From Phytomonas francai (taxonomy: Eukaryota; Euglenozoa; Kinetoplastea; Trypanosomatida; Trypanosomatidae), in NCBI GenBank assembly GCA_001766655.1, contig MJCC01000004.1, positions 819,421-883,420 on the forward strand: a stretch of DNA of 64,000 nucleotides. The letters are read 5' to 3'. Below the pieces are notes generated by a model. It made no database searches. It had not been told where the DNA came from and was given only the letters and a program-made list of their open reading frames with translations. Shown here one piece after another: positions 57,001 to 64,000 of the stretch. The stretch's first letter is position 1. Each line of letters starts with the position of its first letter. Position numbers and translations under genes: made by a program.

Positions 57001-58307
57001 GGCTCAAAGCTATTGGGCAAGATTACGGATGAAAAAATGCCTTCGTTTCCCTTTACCACATCTAGTTTTCCAGTTTCATTAATATTTGTTACTTGTTGTT
57101 GCGTGCGTGCCAATGCGACAAAGGAGGAGCAGAGGACTTTGTCAGTAGAATCCTTTTCCGTGTACTTTTTCTCTAATGATTTAATAGGATTCAAAGATGG
57201 ATGGAATGAGAAGCACGGCAACTCTGGGTCGTCGTTCTCCACACGGACGGATGGTGCGTAGCGGTAGGGTGGCACCTGGACACCCTTCACCTCACTACCG
57301 TACAAAAAAGGAAAGGCAATCTGCCGCTCTGTGAGCATGGTGAAGCGTGGATTGCGTGGATTATCACGATGAATGACACGCCTCAAGTCATTAAACTCAG
57401 TCCAATCATCATCTTCATCTTTTTGCTGGATCAAGGGTGGCGGTTCAAATTTCGGTCCTCGAGGAATAGCGAGATGCATAGCCTTTGCGGTGTAGAAAGA
57501 TTTGAGATTCCACAAATAATAATAGTTACGGTCATCTATTACAGGTAAAATGGGAAAAGCTAGCCGAAGCAGATTCTCTACAACATCCAAGGTAAAATAA
57601 TACCCCCTCGGACGACGCTGTCCGTGAATTTGATTCGACAAGACAAGACGCGGGAACGGCTCGTATAACCAATTCGAAACCGCATTATTGTCCTCTCCTT
57701 CCAACTCATCCCTTAAAGGGGGTGGTGGGTCCCGATCCATAAGATAATCGGCAAAATCCAACGGCGGCTCATTGTCGTCACCCTTATGGACGACGCGGCG
57801 GAAGGCACCGCCCTCCATGCCTAGCTCCACCTTGTGGGCCCGCATTTTGGTCCATGCTGAGCCCCACTGGGAAAGGTACGCGGGCTCAGCCACGACGGGG
57901 GTGTCTTCTACGATCGTCAAAATCCCCCCGACGTGGTAAACAGTGCTGACGTACCGCGCTTCCTCCCACGGCATCGGCATGTTTTCCAACAACTTATACA
58001 GCGCCAATGGGACGTACTGTAGCATTGCCACGCACAACTTCCGCTCAGACTTAAAGCGTTTCCCTCTCAAATCACCGTTGTCCTTGATAACCTTTCGAAT
58101 AAATTCAGGTGGCATGAAATCCTTTTCCTCAACTGCAGCCGAATAAGCTGCGCGATAGCCAAAGCGCTGTGTATTGTGGCGGCGCCACTCCTTTACTCGC
58201 TCTTGCTCTGTCTCATCCTCATCTTGTAAAGCTGGAAGCAAAGGCCCGCGATTCGTATCATCTTCAGTAAAGCCTGGGGGAAAGTCAAGGTCTGGATAAT
58301 TGGTCAT
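51024..58307 (-). CDS. PRP8: Pre-mRNA splicing factor PRP8
   Basis: The core of the spliceosome, 2427 residues, slightly longer than most PRP8 proteins, in one exon. It begins with a short acidic, Pro-poor N terminus and then the conserved body: P-P-E-F-I-R-K-V-I-K-D-N-G-D-L and M-P-M-P-W-E near residues 70-110. The reverse-transcriptase-like and U5/U6-contact regions follow. The linker has F-W-I-D-V-Q-L-R-W-G-N-Y-D-S-H-N-I (near 1750), the RNase-H-like domain T-W-I-V-D-D-S-A-T-Y (near 1855), and a C-terminal MPN/JAB domain (about 2180-2400) that lacks the zinc motif as in other PRP8. In kinetoplastids it serves trans-splicing and the few cis-introns. The ATG at 58307 follows a good acceptor (58330). 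Base composition is even, without GC islands. Confidence 0.97.
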   Translation of the reverse strand: MTNYPDLDFPPGFTEDDTNRGPLLPALQDEDETEQERVKEWRRHNTQRFGYRAAYSAAVEEKDFMPPEFIRKVIKDNGDLRGKRFKSERKLCVAMLQYVPLALYKLLENMPMPWEEARYVSTVYHVGGILTIVEDTPVVAEPAYLSQWGSAWTKMRAHKVELGMEGGAFRRVVHKGDDNEPPLDFADYLMDRDPPPPLRDELEGEDNNAVSNWLYEPFPRLVLSNQIHGQRRPRGYYFTLDVVENLLRLAFPILPVIDDRNYYYLWNLKSFYTAKAMHLAIPRGPKFEPPPLIQQKDEDDDWTEFNDLRRVIHRDNPRNPRFTMLTERQIAFPFLYGSEVKGVQVPPYRYAPSVRVENDDPELPCFSFHPSLNPIKSLEKKYTEKDSTDKVLCSSFVALARTQQQVTNINETGKLDVVKGNEGIFSSVILPNSFEPFLSEIPLEASQTKSAMTLVFAPKPFNAFEGGSKRRLDVPLCDSFYQDPPGLLTSDSREKTLRSYTQLLKHHVKRHLHRNSKHRHSTTDDDDDIRVSGKTRLERLAEIKYFARTKMDWLEAGLQLMRQGHNMLVQFINIKCLPYVHIDYNFEAKPTRTLTTKEIKKSRLGPSFHLVREMLGFMKQIIDLHVMYRLGRSDAFQLADALHYLFNHVGVQTGIYRYKLRTMRQIKRTRDLKHVLYSKFNVGGVPSGPGCGFWGPSWRVWVFFFRGMTSLLQNHLGNLTERVLHGRVQKDKYTGKRVTRQRVETYKDVNIKEAYRRELREMLPENVKGSVIVTMDQHMNEAFRHWRAGVPWSIPGLAKPLEDLVKKYVKLRSEEYIRIAQLQRQRIADSDMVDKRAFMKNLGRLTRLKIMEEQERQQRYIRGEDKAALTPEVATEIYRMMANWLDDRGFKKISFPDPSKTAELSLLKLSLNRLREQHNIANRLTASQREEQARIEQAFNAPHEMLSRIVDTLAHQRRFKNLEVEYIDNFSHLYPIYNVTPTEKMIDAFLDQYLWYKAMGVQRMFPNWVKPSDTEPAPQLVYRWCEGVNNSPDIWDTNHEESVVLMHADLQQAFYDQVDWIFFRPLLELIMDKSLVDYIVSRHDVVVEFKDMSYHHHKGLIRGFMFSSFLAQYWGLMMDILLIGARRSQEIAGTALKPNPFMSFFRDPYLAVSHPIRGYCRYHNEVYILLRYTKAEADDIRQRYLRETNSDPAMRSKNASVYGFKNAKQWARDARMRLFLNDVNLARAVLWEFSGRLPPALAEITEETSFVSVYSKDNPNLLCDIAGFSIRLLPVARTETEVLENESMWSLRNHTTKDITCRAFLQVSKEHINMMRNKARRTVMMVGSSTFHSIAAKWNAFITEVVPYYREAILGSEELQMVLAMAEHRMQARVMMNLNSRAKSRFPAAMFYAPSDLGGLGMLSVGHSFIPAKDTVYSKTTNTGIQFFYSGLTNDENIPIPNILQYYTPWETEFRESERAWLEFRSREREAKAAGGRVSLDDIEDIIDKGVPRVRVRFSRNAPLFHFNVGFRSRMEFQRYQAGKYLKNWWFHHEHDGNICGGVLEKYRADMNIALGGVEAILEHSLFKGTGFPSWEGIEFNREGGFENTKKDSKLAKQQRAGLSKVPNQRFALWWSPTINRSDVQAGFESKIETTGVFMHGKLETIKKSLIKIFSQSLWEKIHASVVNAIASKMKDSMMDLSAASVTLQQQHPQKSYTFTSSAADIIMVSAARWPVTSKPTSLLDEVSDEYKGFTTGKFWIDVQLRWGNYDSHNIAEYARKKFYEYSTAKMYPFPSGAIVAIDIAYNCHSVFGYWIPGFKSLMVKLMQAIMRSNPALNTLRDRMKRDLGLFNSNPTESSLSDTNIAELFSGGMRTWIVDDSATYVTSEQPTPDGGRKFKSENGAVLIFEPVTGQLRMSVVHKSVFSGMKRRSKLAREKAAEEIASWLRSTPPNERPGKIIVTRSRFRQTLHNMLVLDHPNLIIGQSELNLPLPMILRHTRLIDLRITATESKGWEFCLYDDWQMSLQFQPITCFNLLNLILRGYHVNLMRTRQILIPDLHVEVSSSNFWPTFGARQEWEIVSTRLEEMIIADAARRMNASPNDFTEKEKEGILLGKRMTNVEIQEAEIKEIESMRRTKVPEKTVELTTQTGEVVTRKIKSAFDFGGAALESNWRPRSLANAAFLDENTPLRLDVAGATAGSDQLILPEDLVQKLLAACDVKVQCCAYLFGHALPDSPNIKEVLCAMIPPQAGTPQGVRTPARIPFEAPELRDCNLAFLGIVRTGESTLQIDSYDLGIQGRLLSANQGIQIEGLLTVILGMSEDGVNMRCFSITPEGIAWAQTEHESILKRSPTEVPVEYYNPGRGTLSTKLMGFFLVPTQRSWNYYFKGALWKDTSEFEVTVNTPEAFFSAIHRTEHFLSFLRLREREDVVDIMDENDVFENEGGFL

Positions 58308-58823
58308 TTTTATTTCTGAAGATATACACCTGTAATGAAAAACGATTATTGTTTAAACTTAATATTAAGGAACAAGTTAAAAAAACGTACAACAGCGCGT
58401 TGGACAGCACAGTTTAACCGATTTATCCCTTATTAGTGCAATATTATTTTCTATTGCTATTTGCAGGTTCTCGTAAATGACTCAAGGTAACTATGAAATA
58501 AAAAGAAAAGAGAGAAAAAAATTTCCGAGGGGGGGGACCCAAGAGGGGTGAAAATAACACAATATAGCTACAGAGGGTGAGCTAATCTCGAAAATGCGTC
58601 AAAGGTTTCTCCATCAAAAGGGTAAATATATATTATCGATAGGGGAAAAAATGTGAGGAAATGGCCACACGTATTGCACCCCTTTAAAACCTAAACGCAG
58701 GGGAAAAACGGAAAGCCCAAAGCCTTTCTTGCAGTTTTTTTTGCACTCACTCAAATTCCTGAACACATAACCCTGGTGCACGAAACCAGGTAAAAAAAAA
58801 AACAGAAATACAACACCGGATGT
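58308..58823. other. Intergenic spacer PRP8 - mitochondrial protein
   Basis: Holds the PRP8 splice signal and a G9 run (58529-58537). Otherwise AT-rich; no gene seen. Confidence 0.65.
58330..58352 (-). promoter_or_regulatory. Putative trans-splice acceptor for PRP8
   Basis: The minus strand reads a T-rich tract ending T-T-A-C-A-G at 58330-58331; a second AG lies at 58316-58317. The ATG at 58307 follows within 23 bases. Confidence 0.45.
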
Positions 58824-60638
58824 CTAAATTTCAGGAATCGCTTTGAAGACATGAGCGCTAGGTTTAGATTTTTCTATTTGCACAGCTGCATTTATCACAT
58901 CAGGCCATCGAACCTCACGCTTCGTTCTTCGTTGCATAAAACGTGTGGGCTCAAATCCGGCAAAGCTTCCAGTTCGTGTGTAGTGACTTTCATAAAACCA
59001 TTTAACAGGACGAGATTGAATACGTCGTTGCTTGCGAAAGTCCGCATCGGGTGTATCAGGCACATGCTCTTGGTATTGTTCCTGGGAAGGAGTATTCTCG
59101 ATGCCCCACTCCATATTAGGGGCCCAAAAGCGGAAGTCTGCCCATTCCTCCTTCCAGTACCATGCTCGCATCTCTGACATCTTTGCTGACCGGAGCGAGC
59201 CATCCGGCTGGCGAATCACAAATCGACGTCTTTTCTCATTTGTAGGATCTAGCTCTAACTTCTTCAAGGGATCATGTCCCACATTAACGCCGATTTCTGC
59301 AAACATCCAGTTGTACTCAGATTTGTTAGCATGATCACGATGTGGACCGGCCCAGACAGGCATTTGGCTGTACTGCTGCACCGGCTCGCCAGTGCGCCCA
59401 ATCATTTCAGGAAACATTCGGCGGTAAACGTCATAATTGTCACCCCAATAGTCCTCATAATCTTGCTCGGTTTGCAAAAAACGATAAGGGTCGTCCATTT
59501 CCCATACGTTAGCATAGCTAGCCTCGCGGCGGTTGACTAAATCCCGGAAAAGAAACTTATCACTGTAGAAAGTTATCTTCTGCTCTGCAAAGCGCAACTT
59601 GCCGTAGAACATTCCTTGCTTCCTTGCACGTACATCACGGATCCATTCAAGCGCAAAAAGGCGCTTAGGCAGTGACCAGTCTGGTTCCACACACGCATCG
59701 TAGCATGCCTTAAAGTGATGCCAGACCAATATCTTACGGACAAGCGTAAAATCTAGGCCATACATCTTTGCCAGTCGCTCGGGTGGCCATCTCTCGGGAG
59801 CCTTGCTCCACAATGCAAAGAGCTCTGGTCCTACCTCATCACGGACTTTGTAATCCTCATTAATTTCATACCGAAGCCGTTTAGACATATCAAAAAACTC
59901 TGGAGTGCCTAAAGACGTTTGGAAGCCTATGCGCCGCTCTAAAAGCTCTTTATTTTGTACGTTGTTCTGCGTCAGCGCTTCAAGCCACAACAAATCCACG
60001 TGCGACATAACCGCAAGAAGAGGTCGAATCCGACGATCGAAATGTTCGCGCAAGCGCTGCATACCTTCCTCATCTAAAGACTTAAACCACTCATTTAGAA
60101 ATTGAATATAGTCGCTAAATGTACAGGGAAATCCAGCTTCATGGTCGCCAAACTCTAGCGTCCGCCACCGCTCCTTAATGATGTTTTTAATCAGCACATC
60201 GTCGCTTACGGGTGATCCCTTTTCCTGATTCTGTAAAAATGCGTTTCGTTGTCTTCTATAAATGGCTATTTTCTCCGCATTTGTTCGGCTTGGGAGTTTC
60301 AGCAGCTCGACTGAAAGAACGTTCTGTAGATACCACGCCCCAAAAGGGTTCGCCCACCACGGTACGTCATAACGTCGTTCTTTAAGGGACTGAGGCATGT
60401 CCATAAAGGGTTGAAGCACCTCATCCATGTCCTCCGAGCGTGCTCGATTGAGCCAAAGATCCCATTGCGGGGGATCGAAACTCTTCATTTCGCTTAAATC
60501 TTTCGTCCAAACTTTGGGATCGCGCCATTGAACAGGCTTTGGAGGCTCAGTAAGGACATGATGCTTCCAAGACTTGTGCTCACGAGGGCCTCGTTTATTA
60601 AATGGGTAACGGCGACACACTAATGTGAGGCGAAGCAT
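58824..60638 (-). CDS. Probable mitochondrial protein, perhaps mitoribosomal
   Basis: A 604-residue protein with a typical mitochondrial presequence (M-L-R-L-T-L-V-C-R-R-Y-P-F-N-K-R). It is unusually rich in Trp, Arg and Tyr, as many kinetoplastid mitoribosomal and assembly proteins are. A helix-turn-helix-like segment (W-P-P-E-R-L-A-K-M-Y-G-L-D-F-T-L-V-R-K-I-L) recalls the 'eukaryotic mitochondrial regulator' / mS35 (Bot1) motif, where a similar L-A-x-x-Y-G-L pattern precedes V-x-x-I-L. The rest, with repeated W-A and Y-W patches, I do not recognise. The ATG at 60638 is the first in frame; three earlier codons lack ATG. The mitoribosome link is inference. Confidence 0.55.
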   Translation of the reverse strand: MLRLTLVCRRYPFNKRGPREHKSWKHHVLTEPPKPVQWRDPKVWTKDLSEMKSFDPPQWDLWLNRARSEDMDEVLQPFMDMPQSLKERRYDVPWWANPFGAWYLQNVLSVELLKLPSRTNAEKIAIYRRQRNAFLQNQEKGSPVSDDVLIKNIIKERWRTLEFGDHEAGFPCTFSDYIQFLNEWFKSLDEEGMQRLREHFDRRIRPLLAVMSHVDLLWLEALTQNNVQNKELLERRIGFQTSLGTPEFFDMSKRLRYEINEDYKVRDEVGPELFALWSKAPERWPPERLAKMYGLDFTLVRKILVWHHFKACYDACVEPDWSLPKRLFALEWIRDVRARKQGMFYGKLRFAEQKITFYSDKFLFRDLVNRREASYANVWEMDDPYRFLQTEQDYEDYWGDNYDVYRRMFPEMIGRTGEPVQQYSQMPVWAGPHRDHANKSEYNWMFAEIGVNVGHDPLKKLELDPTNEKRRRFVIRQPDGSLRSAKMSEMRAWYWKEEWADFRFWAPNMEWGIENTPSQEQYQEHVPDTPDADFRKQRRIQSRPVKWFYESHYTRTGSFAGFEPTRFMQRRTKREVRWPDVINAAVQIEKSKPSAHVFKAIPEI

Positions 60639-60973
60639 ATATGTCAAACTCTACTTTTTCGAATTTTGGTAGGGAAGTCGAAAACAAAGGGAGGGCGAAC
60701 CAAACGCTATCCAATGCTCATGAATTGGGTATAATACCCACACACACCCCTTCAAGTGGACAAAAAACTGAAAGGAAAAAGCCCTACTATTACCTTCCCA
60801 AAGTTAAACAAAGGGGAACAAAAGAAATATTTATGTTGAGGCGTTGAAACTATTAAGTAAGTACCCAAACTTTTTCAGAGAATCGGGTTTACTGTAGCAT
60901 GCAGTGAAAGATGGCGCAACGATAAGCAACGGTATAAAAATACTGATGTAATGTTTTAACATTTTTACAATGA
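60639..60973. other. Intergenic spacer mitochondrial protein - UNC50
   Basis: Short AT-rich spacer, no gene or repeat seen. Confidence 0.6.
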
Positions 60974-61729
60974 TTAAGAGCCCTTTTCAGCTGGTAACCA
61001 GAAAAAATCGACGTTCCACACGGTCAAGTTTGTGTGTGTGAAAAAGGTAATGATAGCTATGAGCAATATTAGAACTGGAACAGGATACATGAGCCGTTGC
61101 TGCTGTATAAGCATGGGGAGCTCTAAGTAACCAAGAAAGACACTATAAAAATACGTGGCTGCCCCAAATAGATACAAGCTATTTGAAAGAATTTGCGATA
61201 TAAAGAAACGTTTAGAGTACAAAACTGGCAAAAGGAGAAACTGTGCCACCTTCGTCCATATAAAGTAAACGAAGTAACCGTTGCAGTGCACATCAAAAGA
61301 ATATCGCCACTCCGTCTCTCGAAAAGCTTCGTTAACCTGATTTGGATCAGCTAGAAAGCGGTTTACAGTGATCCAAATTAGGGACGCAAAGAGTATCCCA
61401 CATAAGTAATAAACAACAAGTACCTCGTATAGAAAGCAGCCAATGACTTGCGAAAATGAATCAGCAAAGGTAGCCCCATACGCACCGGTTGTTAGAAAAA
61501 TAAAGAGAAGCTGTATAACGAAAAAAGCAGGATCATCTCTATAATAATGATTTTTGGTCATTTTTCGAGCCTTACTCATTTTGCAAACTAATGATGGCTT
61601 AATACAAAGGGAGTACATTTGTGAAAGAGCAGAATCAAATTCCATTTGATCTACTTGCAAAGCACGGCGCGCAAAGGGAGGAAGACGCGACACCCAGCGC
61701 GAGGTAGCTGAAATACCGTTCGGGATCAT
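60974..61729 (-). CDS. UNC50: UNC-50 family Golgi/ER membrane protein
   Basis: A 251-residue multispanning membrane protein matching UNC50, a conserved Golgi/ER protein with roles in vesicle traffic and, in worms, receptor assembly. Landmarks: M-E-F-D-S-A-L-S-Q-M near residue 29, then K-M-T-K-N-H-Y-Y-R-D-D-P-A-F-F-V (family: T-K-x-x-x-x-R-D-D-P-A-F), W-R-Y-S-F-D-V-H-C-N-G-Y (family: W-x-Y-x-F-D-V-H-x-N), and F-L-G-Y-L-E-L-P. About five hydrophobic segments are present. The ATG at 61729 (M-I-P-N-G) is chosen because the 21 codons above it are hydrophobic and lie across a likely splice acceptor at 61756-61757. Confidence 0.87.
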   Translation of the reverse strand: MIPNGISATSRWVSRLPPFARRALQVDQMEFDSALSQMYSLCIKPSLVCKMSKARKMTKNHYYRDDPAFFVIQLLFIFLTTGAYGATFADSFSQVIGCFLYEVLVVYYLCGILFASLIWITVNRFLADPNQVNEAFRETEWRYSFDVHCNGYFVYFIWTKVAQFLLLPVLYSKRFFISQILSNSLYLFGAATYFYSVFLGYLELPMLIQQQRLMYPVPVLILLIAIITFFTHTNLTVWNVDFFWLPAEKGS

Positions 61730-62126
61730 AGCATAGGAAACAATTTGACAATCAACTATTATAATGAAATTAGAGGCTAACTTAAGTTTCAAGTAAGATT
61801 TCTAAAAAGTACAATATTGTGCTTTCTTCGTGTTTTTTATAGAGAGAAAAAATTGAGGACTAGCGGAAGTAGTTGCTCTGAGAGAAAAAAATCATAGTTG
61901 AAGTAACATGCGTCAGTACCATTAAAAGAAAAAAAACTTATTCCTATGAATCAAATTTAGGGCTACCTACTTTCTTTTACATGAAAGCACTCAAATAGGA
62001 GAAATAGAGACCAGAAATCTAATAAATTCAAGAAAAAGTAGCGAATAGTATACATAATAAGGCCTTTTAAATTCATCCCTAAAGTGTAAACAGATGAAAT
62101 TTAAAAATTAAGAGTGCTCACGCATT
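61730..62126. other. Intergenic spacer UNC50 - SHIPPO
   Basis: AT-rich. A likely UNC50 acceptor (T-rich tract then AG at 61756-61757) is present. No gene seen. Confidence 0.6.
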
Positions 62127-63521
62127 CTAAAATGTCGTGTGTAATGCAGTCGTTTGATTGTGCGATTTCTTTAATAATGTTGATTCGTAATAATACGTAC
62201 CCGCACCCGGAATATTATTAGCAGCGTTACCCGTAAAGCGAACATCTTTGCCCCAGCTAGAGTTCCCCAGTTTAGAATGAGGTCCTAAGTTATAACTTCC
62301 GGGTCCAGGGGTTTTATTATGACTCAACGTATTTTCGCCTCTCGTGGAGTTTCCAAAGATGCTTTTCAATGTTGCAGGTTTCGGCCAGTCATATTTGATA
62401 TCATAAAATGGGCTAGGCTGCACATGTGGTTTTGCATGGTGATCTACAGGATTCTGAACTCGCATAACACGATGTGGAAACCTAAGAGGTCTGTTCAAAG
62501 GTAAGGGATCACGATCTCCAATATCACTCATATGCAAAGATACAGGTTGGTGGAAACGTGGAACCGTGGACCCAAAAGGAGATTCACCTCCAAAGTGAAG
62601 TCTCTTTGGGAGTGGTTTGGCATCATAAAATTCAGACACCTCTGTGTAAGAGCCTGCGTTATCCGTAAAGCGATCTGCGGTGGAAGAAAAAGGAAATGCC
62701 TGCGATTCTTTAGAAGGTTGAGGGCGTCGAGGTACAACCTCGCCGGTGTAGTGCCCTGGACCGGGAGTTTCGCCATTCGTGTTTTTTGGGAAACGTGGAG
62801 CGGAGTAGCCGAAATCTTCGGTCGGTTTAGAATGGGCAAAACCTGACGTGATTTCATAAGTACCGGGGCCAGGAACCTTTGTAATAGGAGGCTGCGACCT
62901 GGCTGTTGTGGACACAAACATGGACGATGGCTTGGAGTTGTAGAAAGTGTGAAGTTTTGAATTGGTCTCATAGCTGCCAGGTCCAGGTGTTGAGGACTGC
63001 TGCGAGGAATTACGACCACTATATCGATTAAAGTTGACAGTACGAGAAAGCGCTTTCCGTGGGGGTGGTAATTCAATTGATTGATGAACCCCAGGACCAG
63101 CATCCACTTCTGATGGAGCAACACCATTCTCTCTTCCAACTGGGAACTTGTAAGCTCGGCAACGTCTTTTTGTTGGCCACTTATCAGCTAATTCGTAAGA
63201 CCCCGGACCCAGAACGCCACTGTCCCTCGAAAAGGGGAATCTTACTGAAGTAGATAGAAAAGGGCAAGCCGCTAAACCATTTTTACTCGATACCAGAGAT
63301 TGTGTAATATCATAAGTACCTGGCCCAGGTGTCTTTAAATCAGTAAAATGTTGTGGCAAACGCTCTGATGTCATACCAAATGGAGCATATGCTGTATTAG
63401 AGGGTATTTTATAGCCAATATCATATGACCCAGGACCTATTTGAGGACCTACACTTGTTTCATTATGTAAAGCGGTAGCTTTTGCTCGCACCAATGGAAG
63501 TTCTTTAATGACTTCAGTCAT
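62127..63521 (-). CDS. SHIPPO-repeat (ODF3/STPG-like) flagellar protein
   Basis: A 464-residue protein with about nine P-G-P-G-x-Y or close variants spread along its length: I-G-P-G-S-Y-D-I, T-P-G-P-G-T-Y-D-I, L-G-P-G-S-Y-E-L, T-P-G-P-G-S-Y-E-T, V-P-G-P-G-T-Y-E-I, T-P-G-P-G-H-Y-T, T-P-G-P-G-S-Y-N-L and I-P-G-A-G-T-Y. Such SHIPPO repeats mark ODF3 and STPG proteins, several of which are bound to doublet microtubules in cilia. No catalytic domain or membrane segment. The spacing of about 40-50 residues between repeats and the phenylalanine patches after them (F-G-M, F-P-F-S) are typical. The ATG at 63521 follows a T-rich tract with AG at 63535-63536. Confidence 0.85.
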   Translation of the reverse strand: MTEVIKELPLVRAKATALHNETSVGPQIGPGSYDIGYKIPSNTAYAPFGMTSERLPQHFTDLKTPGPGTYDITQSLVSSKNGLAACPFLSTSVRFPFSRDSGVLGPGSYELADKWPTKRRCRAYKFPVGRENGVAPSEVDAGPGVHQSIELPPPRKALSRTVNFNRYSGRNSSQQSSTPGPGSYETNSKLHTFYNSKPSSMFVSTTARSQPPITKVPGPGTYEITSGFAHSKPTEDFGYSAPRFPKNTNGETPGPGHYTGEVVPRRPQPSKESQAFPFSSTADRFTDNAGSYTEVSEFYDAKPLPKRLHFGGESPFGSTVPRFHQPVSLHMSDIGDRDPLPLNRPLRFPHRVMRVQNPVDHHAKPHVQPSPFYDIKYDWPKPATLKSIFGNSTRGENTLSHNKTPGPGSYNLGPHSKLGNSSWGKDVRFTGNAANNIPGAGTYYYESTLLKKSHNQTTALHTTF

Positions 63522-64000
63522 TTTGATTTCAATACTATAAATAAATAAATAAATATAAATATAAATAAATATAATTATAAATATATATATATATATATAT
63601 GTATATGCTCAATTCCTTTTTACAATATATTCTAAATTTCTTTAAATTTTTAAATAATATGAAGATAGAAACAAGTTAAAATTTGTTTAAAATAAGAAAA
63701 ATGTCCGAAGTTCCTTACATGTTAAATGTTCTCGATAAATAAATAAAATCGCATATACCTTGTAGAATAATCGTAGAAAGAGAAGATCCCTCCATTTTTC
63801 AATATAAAATATTAAAAACCATATAAATGTGGAATATATTGAATATATTGAAATATGAATCATAACTCGAGGTCTTTCTCTATACAAAAGTTGTTCTTAC
63901 CATTTTAAAAGCCCCTATCGCAGAGTATTTTTTTTTTACAAAGTTAGCTCATCGAATGCTTATATAAAACGCATCAAAAGGAAAAATAGAACGATTAAAA
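63522..64000. other. Intergenic spacer at right edge
   Basis: Very AT-rich. It holds TAAA-type repeats (63538-63575) and a TA microsatellite (63579-63602). A 66-codon minus-strand frame (63687-63887) is hydrophobic, AT-driven and unsupported. The left part includes the likely acceptor for the SHIPPO gene. Confidence 0.65.

Larger units (their letters stand above)
1..63521 (-). other. Directional gene cluster (polycistronic-unit-like)
   Basis: All 26 supported genes and one broken PKA copy are read from the minus strand, with intergenic spaces of roughly 0.3-1.6 kb and no convincing gene on the plus strand. No coding region needs an intron to stay open. This is what is known of kinetoplastid transcription units, where long one-strand clusters are transcribed together and cut into mRNAs by trans-splicing and polyadenylation. 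I infer one unit crossing the whole window; neither a strand switch nor a spliced-leader gene is visible. Confidence 0.8.

Overview
The window is eukaryotic nuclear DNA, most likely from a flagellated kinetoplastid (Euglenozoa). Every gene I can support (26 plus one broken copy) lies on the minus strand. No coding region shows an intron. Several starts sit a few to a few dozen bases behind a pyrimidine tract plus AG, which looks like a trans-splice acceptor. One gene is a kinetoplastid-type kinetochore protein: kinase, Cys/His zinc region and tandem divergent polo boxes (KKT3). The poly(A)-binding protein and the PKA catalytic subunits also resemble the trypanosome versions. From memory, unverified, the order PABP2 - KKT3 - PKAC2 - 4EIP - PKAC1 - PRP8 matches Trypanosoma brucei chromosome 9, so the window looks like a diverged, syntenic polycistronic unit.

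Transcription would run from high to low coordinates. 64000-49000 holds a SHIPPO-repeat flagellar protein, the Golgi protein UNC50, a mitochondrial (possibly mitoribosomal) protein, the spliceosome core PRP8 and an intact PKA catalytic subunit. 48300-35400 holds a PIAS/SIZ SUMO ligase, a probable eIF4E-interacting protein, a mitochondrial carrier, a large TPR-kinase-HECT fusion and a second PKA copy with a nonsense codon. 34600-24300 holds an ABHD13/Bem46 hydrolase, the helicase SPB4/DDX55, a J-domain protein, a 97-residue unknown and KKT3. 23700-12200 holds an RIIa/EF-hand radial-spoke-like protein, an ACL4-like TPR chaperone, a coiled-coil protein with F-x-P-T-[IL]-S motifs, SF3B5, an SseB-like mitochondrial protein, the HD phosphohydrolase HDDC2 and an unknown 664-residue protein. 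11700-1 holds PABP, a REEP-like membrane protein, HBS1, a DUF2009/UPF0652 protein, RNA polymerase III subunit RPC4 and the N-terminal part of BBS1, which runs off the left edge.

The genes are mostly housekeeping: translation and mRNA fate (PABP, 4E-IP, HBS1), ribosome assembly (SPB4, ACL4), splicing (PRP8, SF3B5), Pol III, cilium (BBS1, SHIPPO, radial spoke), signalling (PKA) and kinetochore. Physical linkage here does not imply shared function, as is usual for such clusters. Intergenic DNA is AT-rich with microsatellites and long G/C homopolymers, while several coding regions carry very GC-rich islands. Both assembly gaps fall in such islands.

The items most worth following up are the TPR-kinase-HECT fusion, the 959-bp near-identical PKA tract with one nonsense change, and the KKT3 gene. 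Starts given are ATG codons I located in the sequence. Where a longer open frame exists upstream I say so.
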